Part shown: positions 44,659 to 60,722 of the stretch, in pieces | Layout: each line of letters opens with the position of its first letter | How positions within the stretch are numbered: position 1 is the stretch's first letter | Origin: Setaria digitata | Lineage: Eukaryota > Nematoda > Chromadorea > Rhabditida > Setariidae | Direction of reading: 5' to 3' | Assembly (NCBI GenBank): GCA_003640385.1 | Contig: RCAB01000024.1 | Location: 1-64,000 of the forward strand | Length of the DNA stretch: 64,000 nt | The notes under the pieces: generated by a model | Told to the model about the DNA's origin: nothing | Databases searched by the model: none | Seen by the model: only the letters and a program-made list of their open reading frames with translations | Translations under genes and position numbers: made by a program

Positions 44659-47487
44659 ATGTACAACAATCCAATCTGTGTTCAGGCGACTACCACCGCC
44701 ACTGCTCCTTCGGTCTCTACTACAATTCCTGATTATTCCACTTATCTTCCTTACTACGTTAATCCTTTTAATGGCAAGTCTTTAGCTTTAAACTTTTGGA
44801 TACAGAATTTCCTCTATTCACTGGCTAGTGTATGATATAGTTCCACGCTATCAAAAATCGAGAAAATATAGATTTGGAAATAGATTCCATCACGAAAATA
44901 CTTGTATTTATTTCCCATAGACATACTTTAAAAAAAAAACGAATTTTGTGTATTTACTCTCGACATTTCTCAAACTAAGGATTTTTGCAATCTATAACTT
45001 GTTTTAGTTTTGGGATTTTCTTTAGCTTTACTTTTTTCCAGATCGAACGATAATAAATCCGTATTACGGTGGTACATGTTCGGGCCAAAGTACAGCATAC
45101 CGGAATTACGTGCAGCTTGACAGCAGTCCATCACTCTATCGACGATCCAGGTTTCTTTTTCCTCCAAATTAATAAATATTTCCTTTCAAGAGAATTTGAA
45201 AATGTTCAAAAATTATAGATCATATTCTTTCTGATGTTATTAAATAACGATAATGTGAATTGTAAGAAGTCAATTAACTGGCCAGATCTGTGAAAGGCCC
45301 AGAGAAGACTTGCAATATCACCAGCGATGCCCTTTTTCCCCTTTTTATGCATGTACAAAATTATGGCACAAAATATTTTGGAAGTACTCAACAATTTATC
45401 CATCCGCCTGTTTCAGAGATTTTGTTTACTTTCTGTTTTTAGAACCACAGCAACACGATCAGTACCATCAAAAATCTACAAGACTATGTATACCAAACGT
45501 AAACGCAGTTATGCAGTCGATCCATATTTCTTTGATCCGCCGGAATATAGGTTTCTTGATCAGAATTGGATTTCCTAAATATTTTTAAATGTTTGCTTTC
45601 TTCAACCTTTCAGTTATTAGCGCTTCAATGATAATATTTACCATGCAGCAAGTTCCAATTTTCGATTCTAGAAATTGTTCTGGTCTATGGAAGGACGCTA
45701 GAAAATGGCCAATGTATCGCAAAAAGAAAGAACTTTCTGGTCGAATACAAACATATCAGGTTGAAAGTATTAGTTAAACTTTACGAAATATTTTTAAGAC
45801 TAAAAATTATATTTTAATAATCTCTCTTCAGGAATCAGAATTTGGTGGCAGCCCAATCGATCAGCAGCCTCACTACTGTCACGGGTTATACAGAGGTGAA
45901 AACTTTCATGTTGCTTCTTCCTAGTGAAATTTTTATGTTCCTTCATGAATATTTCAAAAATATTGAAGAGGCAGTTTCTTATGGTATGTTTATGACGAAA
46001 ACAACAGAAGCAAAATTAATTATAGTGCAATTGGATTTGCAACCTACAGCACTGAGACGAATACGACCGTACTATGCGCCAAGTTACGTTACCTATCCTC
46101 CAAGTATTATGAATCCATTAGGAACAAAGAAGAAATATGGCCAAGGATATTCCATCAAGATGAGAATTACAGTGAAGGCGATCGAGTTGGTTGGTAATGC
46201 TGGCTTTTAGATAATTTAATGAAATTAGAAAGGAAGAGTGCAAGATTTAAGATAATTATATTCAATTTATTTATTTTAAACTACTTCTTGGTTTAATTAT
46301 TTAATGACTACAAAGGATTGCTTTTCAAGAATTCATTCTTCTATAGTTCATTGATGATGAGAATGAGTCTTGAACTGTTCCAGTGTAAGAATTTCATTTA
46401 TATTAATGTGCTAAGTGTATTTTATTTTGTCTAGGAGCTATCAACTAGCAGTTTTTTATTGAAGCGTTAGATTAAGTGTGGAGAAGAGGATTTTTTCTTC
46501 TGTATAGATTACAGTAGCATTTCGGATCCTCTTGCATTTTAATACAACGACAGCAATTAAGCTGCTTGGCGCGGCCGCAATAGGACTTATACTTGCTCCA
46601 ATGCGCGAAATGTCCTTTTATGCATTTGTGAAAATGACCCAAACCGAATGGCAAGGGCTCGTACTTGGAGTTTCCGCATCCTTCTCCACGCTGTGCCTCA
46701 TCATGCTGCTTGGTGCTTGTCTAGGCTATCGATACCAGTTGTGGCGAAGATTTGTTAGTCGTTTCACTTATTAATATTTCTTTGGAAAAAATCTGAGTAT
46801 GATTGCATCAGAGCCAATGTATCACTTCTGGCTCAGTGGAAGAGGCTTGGTGGCATGGAGTTGCAGCGTGGATCACGTTATGGCTGCATTGCTCGTCTTC
46901 ATACAGCTATTAATTAGATCACTCTTTCCCGTCCACTTTACAAATTCTTCTACAGAAAGTTTGAACTTATTAAAGAATTGTACTCAACATTGTCCTGCTG
47001 AAAACTTTCGTGACATTAGTAAAATTTATACCAACTGTCTCTGCGGGCTGCTTTTCTTAATATCATGTTTTCTTCATTTTCTTTTCATTATGAATGTAAA
47101 ATGACAGTTTTAGGATTACTTGATTAGCTTAGTTGGCTCATTCGGATATTTATTCATCGGAGCTATAGAAGCATATTACGCGGCATGTTATCCACCTAAT
47201 GGTGAAAAAATTGGCTTAGTTTGTTATAGACTAGAATGGATTATTGCAAGTGTAAGTTTTTGTAATCGTTCATAAATGCTCGTCTCTCATCAGCTGTTCC
47301 ATCTAAAGAACTGACTGGCTATGTTGCTACTGATAATTTAGTAGGAATACAAATTTAAGTAACGAAGGAAGGTTGAATATTTCACTAACTCAAATTTTCA
47401 TCTTTGCAGGCACTAATATTCATCAATGTTACTGTGTATATTATGGACTGCGTGCTGTCATTCCGAGCACGAATTAGAATGTTGTAA
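44659..47487 (+). CDS. Tyr/Pro-rich protein with four-helix MARVEL-like membrane domain
   Basis: Nine exons agree fully in phase: 44659-44773, 45042-45150, 45443-45550, 45672-45759, 45832-45895, 46050-46193, 46515-46753, 47114-47251, 47410-47487; 360 aa. An in-frame TAG at 44629 precedes the ATG. Residues 1-205 are predicted cytosolic and rich in Tyr, Pro, Thr and basic residues (YSTYLPYYVNPFN, INPYYGGTCSGQS, FFDPPEYR, YAPSYVTYPP). Residues about 215-360 carry four hydrophobic helices: KLLGAAAIGLILAP, LVLGVSASFSTLCLIMLLGA, ISLVGSFGYLFIGAIEA and ASALIFINVTVYIMDCVLSF. The short tail is basic (RARIRML). Four helices with an N-terminal cytosolic region fit MARVEL-type proteins, which act in vesicle traffic or cell junctions; the specific family is not recognised. 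The first intron (donor 44774) needs GC (GCAAGT). AATAAA at 47663-47668 is the likely polyadenylation signal. Confidence 0.85.
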
Positions 47488-48529
47488 TGTTACTTGTTAA
47501 TTTTCCCTTTTCTAGTACAAATTTCTAAAATAATTGAAGTATGGTGCTGCCAATCTTATCGTTTTTCTCTTCCTCACTAGAGTTTTACACCAATCTGATG
47601 GGTACTATGTAACTTGCCTATACCTTCGTTGAAAAGTTCTTCAAAAACCTACGATTAAAACAAATAAATCATATAGGACTCTCCTCATATTCTGTTTTAC
47701 TCACATTTTTTACCTTTTCACTTATGCTGTCGATTGTTGTTTTAAAATATTAATAGTGTTTAATCAAGAGGATTGCTGAGGTTTTGTAGGGGTTTCGTCA
47801 ACGTTCTTTTAGATTCCCTTTAAACAGAAGTTAATGTGAGTCAAACGGCAGCACTTTGAATTTGAAATAATCATTAAAGCAATATAAATGTCATCCTCAA
47901 ACTTTTAAAACTTGGCAGAATACTAGTTTTCATGGCTTTATTTTAATGAGTAGCTGAGATAACAAAAAGAGTAAAGGGTCCTTATGATCAGAAAAACCTT
48001 AAGAACTTGTCAAAATTCTTTCATTAAAGACTTCTTAATATACAGTGGACATTGCTCACTAATAAATTTTGTTATATTGCTCACACGAATAAAAAAAAGT
48101 AAAATAAAACCTTTAACATAAGGATGCAATGATATATTCACAGTTGACATGCGAATTAATTCTTTAAACTGCAAAAAGAAATACAAAAAATACTTGGAAT
48201 TCATAACTGATTCAAGGAATCTGCGAAGCTCTACAGATCAGAGCATGGAGAATGAATGTTAATCATTAATTAGCAAGATCTTTGTCTAGCATAGATTTTG
48301 AAAGGCATTCCAAAAGTTGCTTGCATTTGAGTCTAATTTTATACTGATTAGTGAAACAGCGTGTTTGCTAAACCTCGAACTGATGATTCGTATCATAGCT
48401 GCTGTGATGAGAAGGTGAAAGTGATAACAGCGTCAGGTGTTCCCATCTGGTCAATAACTCCAATCACTTTGCATTAAGCATCTTGCCGAGTGGCCGAAAG
48501 CTCGAGTTTCTTCGTAAATTTCTCTTTAG
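47488..48529. other. Intergenic between two plus-strand genes
   Basis: About 1.0 kb, AT-rich, with the 3-prime UTR of the MARVEL-like gene (AATAAA at 47663-47668). Both neighbours run in the same direction and the downstream one has a trans-splice-like acceptor, but the gap is longer than is typical inside nematode operons. Confidence 0.55.
48519..48529 (+). promoter_or_regulatory. Probable spliced-leader trans-splice acceptor of the CCDC102-like gene
   Basis: TTTCTCTTTAG ends five bases before the ATG at 48535 (AAACA|ATG context). No upstream coding exon is visible. Inference from position and sequence only. Confidence 0.5.
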
Positions 48530-48534
48530 AAACA

Positions 48535-51520
<2,986 letters not shown>

Positions 51521-52364
51521 CACTTTGGATCTCACAGTATTCCTCGATGTAACAAGTCACTATTATCTAATATTAGCTTCCTTTGATACTAACTGCACCA
51601 ATGTGAACTCGTGTATAATATGTTTGTAGCTTGAAAGGATACCATCTTAAAAATTGCTTAATATGACCAAATTTAAGCAAAAATATATGATATATTCATT
51701 CAGAATTTTTCAAACATCAAATTTTAAAGTGAAAGACAGGAGTCATTTCTGGTTGAAGTTAGTGTTTTTATATTTACAAAGAAAAAAATTTCCTGAATCT
51801 ACTCATATACTCGATGAACTCTAGTCGGAAAACCACTGCAAAAGAGGGACTACCAGTAACTCATATTGATGTTGCAATGAAACACAGCAGTAACGTAGCT
51901 AAGTAAACAGATTATTCATCGCTTCGCTGTTTACTGCTATAAACTGAAGTAAGCTAGTATTTGATTCCAGCATTTTCAGTGCAGTAAATATTCTTCACCT
52001 ATTATTTAGAATGTAAAGAAATTCCAAAATCTATGTTTTTTTTTTCTTGATTTTATGATTTACAAGCAATAACTCTTATAAACCAACAACAATTGGCAGC
52101 TGACAAAGTAAACAAAACAAACAAGCAGCGCCAAGAAAAAAAGTAAGGGTTAAAAATCAGCTTTGAACTAGCAGACAAATGAGCAATTAAAACGAGTTCC
52201 ACTAATTTAGAAGCCATCATGTGTTATGCTGAAGCTAAATAGTTCAATAATACTTATAATGTTATAAATTAGTGCCCTAGGATTACTGTAAACCATTTCA
52301 TTAGTCACGAACGATTAAAACTGATCTTATGCCAAAAATAATTTGAAAAGCACTGTCAACAACT
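51521..52364. other. Intergenic, 3-prime to 3-prime between CCDC102-like and IleRS genes
   Basis: AT-rich 0.84 kb with the two 3-prime UTRs. Nothing else supported. Confidence 0.6.
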
Positions 52365-54480
52365 TCAAGATGTGGTCACATAAATATCACTCCCAGCCAG
52401 ATCAAGTAAATTGCAATTTGAAGAAACGAATGTTGAGGTGGGTGAAAGCACTGAAGAAAGCATCACCTTTGACTCGGACCATAGGGAAAAGACAGCACGT
52501 ACCTCATGAAGTAATCTCGTATATGTTATGACTTCATCATCCGACATCAATAATATAACGTGTTTTCGAGACCCATAATGCACTGTTATTGCGGGTGAAA
52601 TTGATTGACACGGAAGCAGATGCAACTAAATCAACCTAACTTTCAGTGTAAAAAGGAAAATCTCCAAGCATAAGTTATACAGAAGCATTTAGTTCATAAA
52701 GAAAGAAAGCTGTGACTCTTTATAAGTGTCATTAACAGAATACTTCGAACCTCTTGAGAAATTTCTTTCCTAAAATTAGTTTAACACACCTCTATTTGTG
52801 CATTCTTCACTGAACTACAGGATACAGCAGCTGGCACTGCACCATCTGGTAAACTGGATAAACGTAACGGAGTACTAGTTGCGTTCTCAATAAATGTATT
52901 GTAGTCCTCGATTACTGCAGCCAGACGATGGGTAGAAGGAATAACTTTGCAATATGCTATTGCTTTATCATTTGGCATTAATTTAGCCTGGAAATAAAAT
53001 TTTACTTTTTTGGAAAAAGATGGATTAGTGATTAGGTCTGGAAGTTACAGAATATTAAGTTGAATTGTCAACAACTTTTAGAATGAATGGTACTGAAGGG
53101 TGACATTGAAAAACCATGACATTATCTAGTTTTGGAAATAAAAGTATCAGGTTAAATGCATCTTATTCCTGAAAAAGAAGGATATCTTATTCTTTTCTGT
53201 ATCTCTATTTTTTCTGGCAAAAAAAAAGGGTTACATTTTTACGAAGCTTTTGGATGCGATTGATAACTTCACGTGCAAAACCTTCGTCCTTCAAGGCATC
53301 GTCTTCTGTTGTATCCACTAACACTATTGTCTAAATTATTATACAGTCAAGAAGATTCTTAAAACAAAGCTAAAAATTTTTGAAGGAATGATATAATTGC
53401 GGAAAACAAGATCTAAAGATTTCTTAAGGACATAAATAAGGGGTAAAGGATATCAAATATCAAACCTACAACTATAAAATCGAATCAATAAGAAGAGATA
53501 CTTCATAAATACCTGGCCATCTGAATGAGCTTCTAGTCGTTCACCAGCAGCTGGAACACCAGAACATGTATAAGATAAGCTTACTTCTTCAGAAACTAGT
53601 TCATATCCTAACACATTTAATGTCCCGCGTTCTGCAAACTGTTCCAATTCGTTTTCGGTAACTTTATTCTACAAAAAGATCTTGCTTTGAATTAAGTAAA
53701 ATATTTTGAAAATAATGAAAACTGAAGCATCCTAGAATTTATACACGAATAGGATGGTTTTCTACCCTATTCTCCAGAATATATTTTCTGAATTAAAGAT
53801 GATCTGACAATTCTGGAACAATTCCTATGAATAAAAAAATTCTCTGCTACATCGAAGCGTAGTATCTATCCACTGTTATAAAATGAGAAGCAGAAAGCCT
53901 CTTAATTTTTTTTCAACTAATGATGATTGAAGTACGAAAAGTTGAATAATGAAAGTTTGAAACGTGCTTGAATTCCAAATTAGAAAAAAAAATCCAAAAC
54001 TTGAAAGGAAAACACTTAGATTTGTACATATTGACCTTTAGATAATCGACAACTTTTTTTTGATCACCCTTCAATCTCGCACCAAGTAAGCGAAAATTCG
54101 GTTCAGCTTTCAGGTGAACATTATATTTTTGCTTATCATGTGAAACAGTCAACATCCGCACGTTAACTTCCGACAAGATATAATTTTGTAGTGAGACAAC
54201 ATCATCCAAGAACTGCTCTTCACGTCTGATTACAAACATTTCTTTCAGTGGATACTGCAATATATAGTTTTAATCAAATAGATTAAAAAGAATCTTCAAA
54301 CTATTTTCAGGTGCAAAATAAAATAATATCTAATATTCACCATTTATTCTATATCTCTCTCAACATATATATATATATATATATATAAACATATATATAT
54401 ATATTATATATATAAATATATATATATTATATTATATATTATATATATATTATATTATATATTATATATATATATTATAT

Positions 54481-54514
<34 letters not shown>

Positions 54515-54560
54515 ATTATATATATGTATTTTCATATATATTTATATATATATATATAAA

Positions 54561-54597
<37 letters not shown>

Positions 54598-56673
54598 GAA
54601 ATGCATAAAACTAACGAAAGCATAAGTGAAAATATATATATAATTTAATTTACTCATTTATTCCATACCATATCGTATAGAAACCAGATTTTGAAAACAC
54701 GCGCATAAGGAATTTGGAAAGATTTATGAATAAATTGAGATGAAGGAAAATACGGATATAAGCACCTTTGTCGGTATTCCTTTCTTTTCCCGCAAAGCCC
54801 TTACCAGATCAATAACTGTTCTCATTGCCGCAACTCTTCGTTCCACTGACTCGTCTATTAATTCGTTCCTGAATTTTTAACATGGAAGATATCTCTTAGT
54901 ATTTTTTAAATTCAAATCGTTAGGATCGAAAACAAAACCTACACTGCTATTCATGATAGTGAAAAGCGAGGTATATTAAAAAAAAAAAAGAAAAGAAACA
55001 AATACATTACCGATACTGAGACACACATATGCTAATCATCTTACCTGAGAAAAAATTATCAATGCCATCTAACTATAAAGGTTAAGCAATGCAAATGCAT
55101 AAAAGTAGAGAAAGCATAAATGAAAATCAATATGTAAATAAATACATCATTACATTGGCTGCGGAATCATTTCGAAATGTACGGATTCACCAGATGAAGA
55201 AATATGTCGTAAATTATGCCATAAATGTTCACAAAAGAAGGGTGTAAATGGTGCCATAAGTCGAACGACCAGCACTAGAACTTTCCCTAACGTCGAAAGG
55301 CTATGCGCACAATTTTCTCGACCATCTTCACCCTATAATTTACGAAGCCACTTCTCATTCCAGCACATTCGAATAAAGGATTTTTTGCAAAAATCAAAAC
55401 TGAAGACATTAGAAATAGAGAGGAGAAATATAATTTAAAAGTCTGCCACAAGAGAAGTTGAAAAGTTGAAAAATTAATTTTGAAACGTACTCTCATTCAG
55501 CCGAAAGCATAAATGAACTTATAACGTCAAGCAAGCTAAAAAGTATTACATGGAGTGTTCCCAAAGAGACATTAACTATATAAAAGACGTGTATATTTCA
55601 AGAGACTATAGTGAATCAGTTATAGTCATAAAAATCAAATACGAGCAGACACTTACTTTCATTCTTTTTCTGTTTAAACGTATATAACAATTTGTCAAAG
55701 TATCAAAGTACTTTGTTAATGGTGTAACGACAGCATAAAGTCGATATGCATTCATTTCATTCCTCACAAAATTCAGCAAACTGTTCGTAAATGACAGAAT
55801 CCATCTATCCATAATATTAGCTGATTTAGTATCCAGCAATGTAAATTCTTTATTACTGGTCTAAAAAAAAAACATGAGTCGGTTTACCTTGAAAACTGTA
55901 CTGAGTGCTATACAATTAAAATTCACAACTTTATACTATCTGAGGTTGTCAATTTTATCCTCAGAAGAGAAGCGTCACTTAAAAAGAAATTCCATTATTA
56001 AGAAAGAAGAATATATGCAACATGTATGCAGTAGTTTTCAATTCATAAATCATCTCTGATTAAGCAAATGAAGAACCAACGCGTTCATAAAATTGCACAT
56101 TTTGGAGAAAAAATCTGTATGCATTGTACCACGGTAATAACACGTCTTTTAGTACGTCTTTAACACCTTCCTCTCGAAAACGCAAATTTTCGCCACGAAC
56201 AACCGGTGAATTAATTAGATAAATTCGTAGCGCATCAGCACCGTACTTTCCAATAATCTGTAAACAGATTTAGTTTCAAAACAGTTGCATCAAAAATCGG
56301 TATAAAAAAAAATCTTGTTCGATTTTACCAAATTTATAAAAGAGTTCACAACCTCCATAGGATCTGGATAATTCTTTTTTCGTTTTGACATTTTTGAACC
56401 ATCAGAAGCAAGTATTAGACCATTGCAAATAAGATTTTTGAATGGTGGTCGATCGAATAGTGCCGTTGAAATAACCATTAATGTATAAAACCAACCACGT
56501 GTTTGATCAATACCTGCGAAAATGGAATTATATTTTGGAGATGAAATTTACAACAGCCAGGAAACTTAATGGAAACGAAATCAGCAGAAAATGTTCGGAG
56601 CAGTGAGCCGGGAAAGCATTAATTTTCTAATTCTAAGATTTAATATGTCTCAAAAATTAGTCGCAGAGGCAAA

Positions 56674-56750
<77 letters not shown>

Positions 56751-59700
56751 TAGACTCTTGGGTTTTTGTAACCAGTCCTTCTTTCTTTATGTAAGAATGC
56801 AGCCTTTTCTTCAGTGTTATGATGTGAGGGAATAATAAGATATAAGCCGAAAAAATAAGTTGACTGTCGTTTTCCCTTGGATTGAAAAAACGAAGATTAA
56901 GAAAAAAAAAACACTTGCAGTGCGGGATACTGATCTATTTATGAACACAACGACCCGACAAGGTCAGCTAATTAACCAGTATATAGGAGTACATCCTTAT
57001 ATTTTTTTCCTTACGAGTCATGCATTTCTTCTATTTGGATCTATACAAAAAAAAAAAAAACGGGGGAAACTGTCTTTAACCAATCTGTAATTTCGCTTCC
57101 TGGATCTTCCTTAACAGTTAGAAAACAGCGCTTAGAAACCTTCGGCAATGAAATCCGCTGGGAAATTGTCCTCGAAATTTTTTTTCTTTTCGAACGGGTA
57201 ATGGTTTTGAGCATATGGCATTGAACCAGACTCAAACCAACAATCGAAAACTTCGCTAACTCGATGCAACACGCCACGACCAGTAGAGGATGGTATTGTA
57301 ATATGGTCCACACTGAAACAACATTTACATATATTCGTACAAACTTTTTTTATTACTACTATTTTATATGGGCACGCATAACACATTTCTTGAAATTTTA
57401 CAATTTATTCGTAACTTAATAATCAGCAAGTTCATAATTTCCGAATGACTAACTTCTCTCTATGGAGATCAGTCACTTTCTGACCGGATAATCTTTCCAG
57501 CTCAGCAATTGAAGCTGGAGAAACAATTTCCTCCATATCATCGCTAACCCATAAATTTATTGGAGTGCCCCAAAATCGATTTCTTGAAACTGCCCAATCA
57601 CGAGCATCTCTCAACCAATTACCAAATCGTTTCTCTTTTACAAACGGCGGAACCCTGAAAAACTACACCATAATAAGGCTTTTTTTTCCTTTTATATATC
57701 TCAACAATTTTTTTATCTCATTATCCATTCATACTTATCATAGTGTATTTGATGAACTGGAATTAATTAAAGTTTAAACTACCAGTAAGTTTTAGCATTA
57801 TTAGCCAACAATTTTGGTACGATTTCTTCAACGCGAATAAACCACGACGGTACCGCCATATACAGCAGTGGTGTGTCTGATCGCCAACAAAAAGGATAAC
57901 TGTGTTTTATCTCACTTGATTTAATGAGATTTCCATGTTGCTAAAAAATTAAGAACAGCAATGTGTAGATAGATATATGAGAAATTTAGTACTGCTCACT
58001 AAATAACGAGAAAATTACGGAAATGAAGCAAGTAGGGAAGTTTTTCTTGACGTTACGCATTTAAATTTCTTCACTCATTTACAAACCTTCAAATACTTGC
58101 AGATATTTTTATCTGCATCTTTCACATATTGACCGCAAAAATCAGTTATTTCATCTTTGAAGCGACCGCAATCGTTAACTGGGCAGACTGGTTTCATGTC
58201 ACGAGTTATCACATTGTTTTCCAAACACGTTTGAAAATCAGTCTGAATCAAAAACCTATTCTATTCCATTTTATTGCAATAAAAGTATTCTCATCGACTT
58301 TACAGTTCATAAGCCAAGATCTTGGTCTAAACTTAATGAACACACAGCAAACTACGAAAATTGAGGGTCAGGAGGTTTTTTTCTAAGTAACTAGAGCTCA
58401 ATATACGTCTTTGCAAAGCAAAGAAAAAAAAAGATTCTGAACAACATACTTCACCGAAATAGGGAGCTTGATGAACTATACCAGTACCCTGTTCTACGGT
58501 GACATAGGTAGCAACAAGGACTCGAAATGCACCAATTTCACTTTTCAATCTGGCAAAATATGGGAAAAGTGGCTGATAGGTTTTACCCTCCAACACTTTT
58601 CCCTTATAGCGATCCAAAATCTCGTAATCCTCTTCATTTTTATACAGCTCTGATATCCTCTGAAAATCCGAGTATTAAAATTTTAAAATTTTATTTCAAC
58701 AATCGTTTGCAACAACTTCATAATAATCATGTGATGCGATGATGCCCTCAACTGGCTTGATAACAAGATGAATTATTAAGCCACTTTGGCTGATTAAAAT
58801 AGAGAGTCTTCCCTACGGATTACGCCAAAGAGCAATGCAAATAAATCTCTCCCTTTGTCAAAAACAATTTTACGTTCCACAAACTGTGATATATAAAATG
58901 ACAAAAAACTCACTTCCTCCATTACAATATATTTTTTCCCACTTTTATCTCGAGTAGTAACATAAATAAGATCTGGATGAACAGCAACACACAAATTACT
59001 TGGTAAAGTCCACGGTGTGGTCGTCCATGCGGCTAGCTGTACCGATGGGTCATCATCTAGTGTGAAGCCAACGACTACTGAAAACAGTACTATCTAATAC
59101 AGAATTTCTAAGTGATTGCAGCAATTTTTCCTAATCATACTTCGAAACTTAGGTAGTTCCTCACTTTCGAACCTATGTTTAAAAATCTTCAAAATCATGA
59201 ATAGCTGCTCGAGCCGGAAACACCAACTGCTGCAAAATCAGCAGTTATGGATTTCTACAACTACCGAAGATGGTCAATGTATGAGAAACAATTCACTGGC
59301 TCAGATTTTGTTTTCATCTGTAATGAAACTTCTGCAGGAAATGATAACGACACGAAGGTTTGCAATTCCACGCGATGAAAAATTGTTAAATCAGAATACC
59401 TGCAGGATCAATAACATCTTTATAATTTTGTCCAGCCTCAAAATTCGAAAGTGGTGTAGAGCAAGCTGTCGAAAATGGCATGACCTGTATTAAAAACATG
59501 GTGTATCATGATAACATATTGAGCAATATAAATCCAAAGCAAAATTAGAAAATGCTAGTTTCATTTCTCAAATATAAGAAATTACTGATTAACCAACATA
59601 AATATATTTGAATGATTAGAAACAAAAAAAAAAAGCCAATCACAAAATCCGGCTGAAAACACACCTTGACTCCTCTGTATACAAGTCCCTTTTTAAACAG

Positions 59701-60722
59701 TTGACTAAAAATCCACCAAACACTTTCCATGAACCATGGATAAAGCGTTTTATAATCGTTTCGGAAATCAATCCATCGCCCCATACGTTCTACTGTATTC
59801 TATAAAAAAAAAATCCCCTCTACAAACAATATAAAACTTTCATAGTTGAGAAAAGCAGTAAAACAAGAAATGAAAAATCACGAATACTTTTGGAAAAAAT
59901 ATTTTATAGCAAATCAAGAAATAATAGACACAAACCTCCCACTCTGATGCATATCGCATGACAATACTTCGACATTCAGCATTGTACTTATCAATACCCA
60001 ACTTCAAGACGTCCTGTGGACCTTTAACTCCAAGCATTTTATCGACTTCATATTCCTGAAATGATAGACAGTGTTACAGGAAGTTACCACAGCCTATCAG
60101 GAATTCGGCATCTTTATAAAATTTTATAGAACTTGAGAAATTTTCCAGACATACTACTGGAAGGCCATGTGTATCCCAACCAAACCGACGTTCGACATAA
60201 TATCCACTTTGATGTGCCCAACGGGTAACAACATCTTTAATAGTTCCAGCCAAAATATGACCATAATGAGGTAATCCTGTAGCAAACGGAGGACCATCGT
60301 AGAAAGTATAACGTATTCGATCTTTGCTAAGCCTAAATTCTACATCACATGTAATAATTATCGGAACTTCGGAAAAAAAAAATCAAATCTATATTAAAAA
60401 AGAATAAATTATGACTGCAACAAAAATTCATAGTGTGGTCCAATGATTCTGGAATCCGAGACGACATTCAACATAATATCCATTATCTCTGAGCACTCCT
60501 AAATAACGTCCACTGGAAATCACATTACCTGTTTCCTAAGCTATGAAAGCTACTCGAAACCAATGGTTTTCGCAGAAGTTGTTCAAGCTTATGAATATCA
60601 AAGAAAATGAAAGTTTACTCTAAAGATTTGGCGAATGTTTCTTGTTCTCGCCACCATTGCAATATCTTTAATTCTTCAGCTGCGAAATCGATCTGCTCAC
60701 TGACATCTTGTAGTTTCCCCAT
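52365..60722 (-). CDS. iars-1: Cytosolic isoleucyl-tRNA synthetase
   Basis: Class Ia enzyme that charges tRNA(Ile) with isoleucine and edits valine. Start ATG at 60722 ([18 protein letters not shown]). The catalytic Rossmann domain carries the HIGH motif as HYGH (60268-60257, in [19 protein letters not shown]), followed by [30 protein letters not shown] is at about 59784-59720. The CP1 editing domain spans about 59070-57800 and contains [14 protein letters not shown] and [12 protein letters not shown]. Then come [46 protein letters not shown], and KMSKS as KMSKR (56394-56380). The anticodon-binding domain includes [17 protein letters not shown]. The C-terminus ends in one UNE-I-like repeat ([31 protein letters not shown]) and a TGA at 52365. 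Compared with vertebrate IARS1 the second C-terminal repeat is absent. Introns contain microsatellites at 54.4 and 56.7 kb. Confidence 0.97.
54365..54594. repeat. AT dinucleotide microsatellite in an IleRS intron
   Basis: About 230 bp of almost pure alternating A/T with a few interruptions, in the intron below the exon at about 54860-54770. It can fold back on itself. Confidence 0.95.
54599..55128. repeat. Pair of similar ~36-bp segments in two IleRS introns
   Basis: 54599-54634 and 55093-55128 share about 31 of 36 positions (both begin AAATGCATAAAA and contain GAAAGCATAA.TGAAAAT). A third partial copy (GAAAGCATAAATGAA) is at 55503-55517. The three lie in adjacent introns of the same gene. 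Confidence 0.7.
56671..56748. repeat. Compound AAAT/AT microsatellite in an IleRS intron
   Basis: Twelve AAAT units run directly into about fifteen AT units. Confidence 0.95.

Noticed and set aside
48480..48520. Sequence like a tRNA D-arm (GCCGAGTGGCC)
   Set aside because: No matching anticodon arm or T-arm downstream; it is the 5-prime flank of the CCDC102-like gene.
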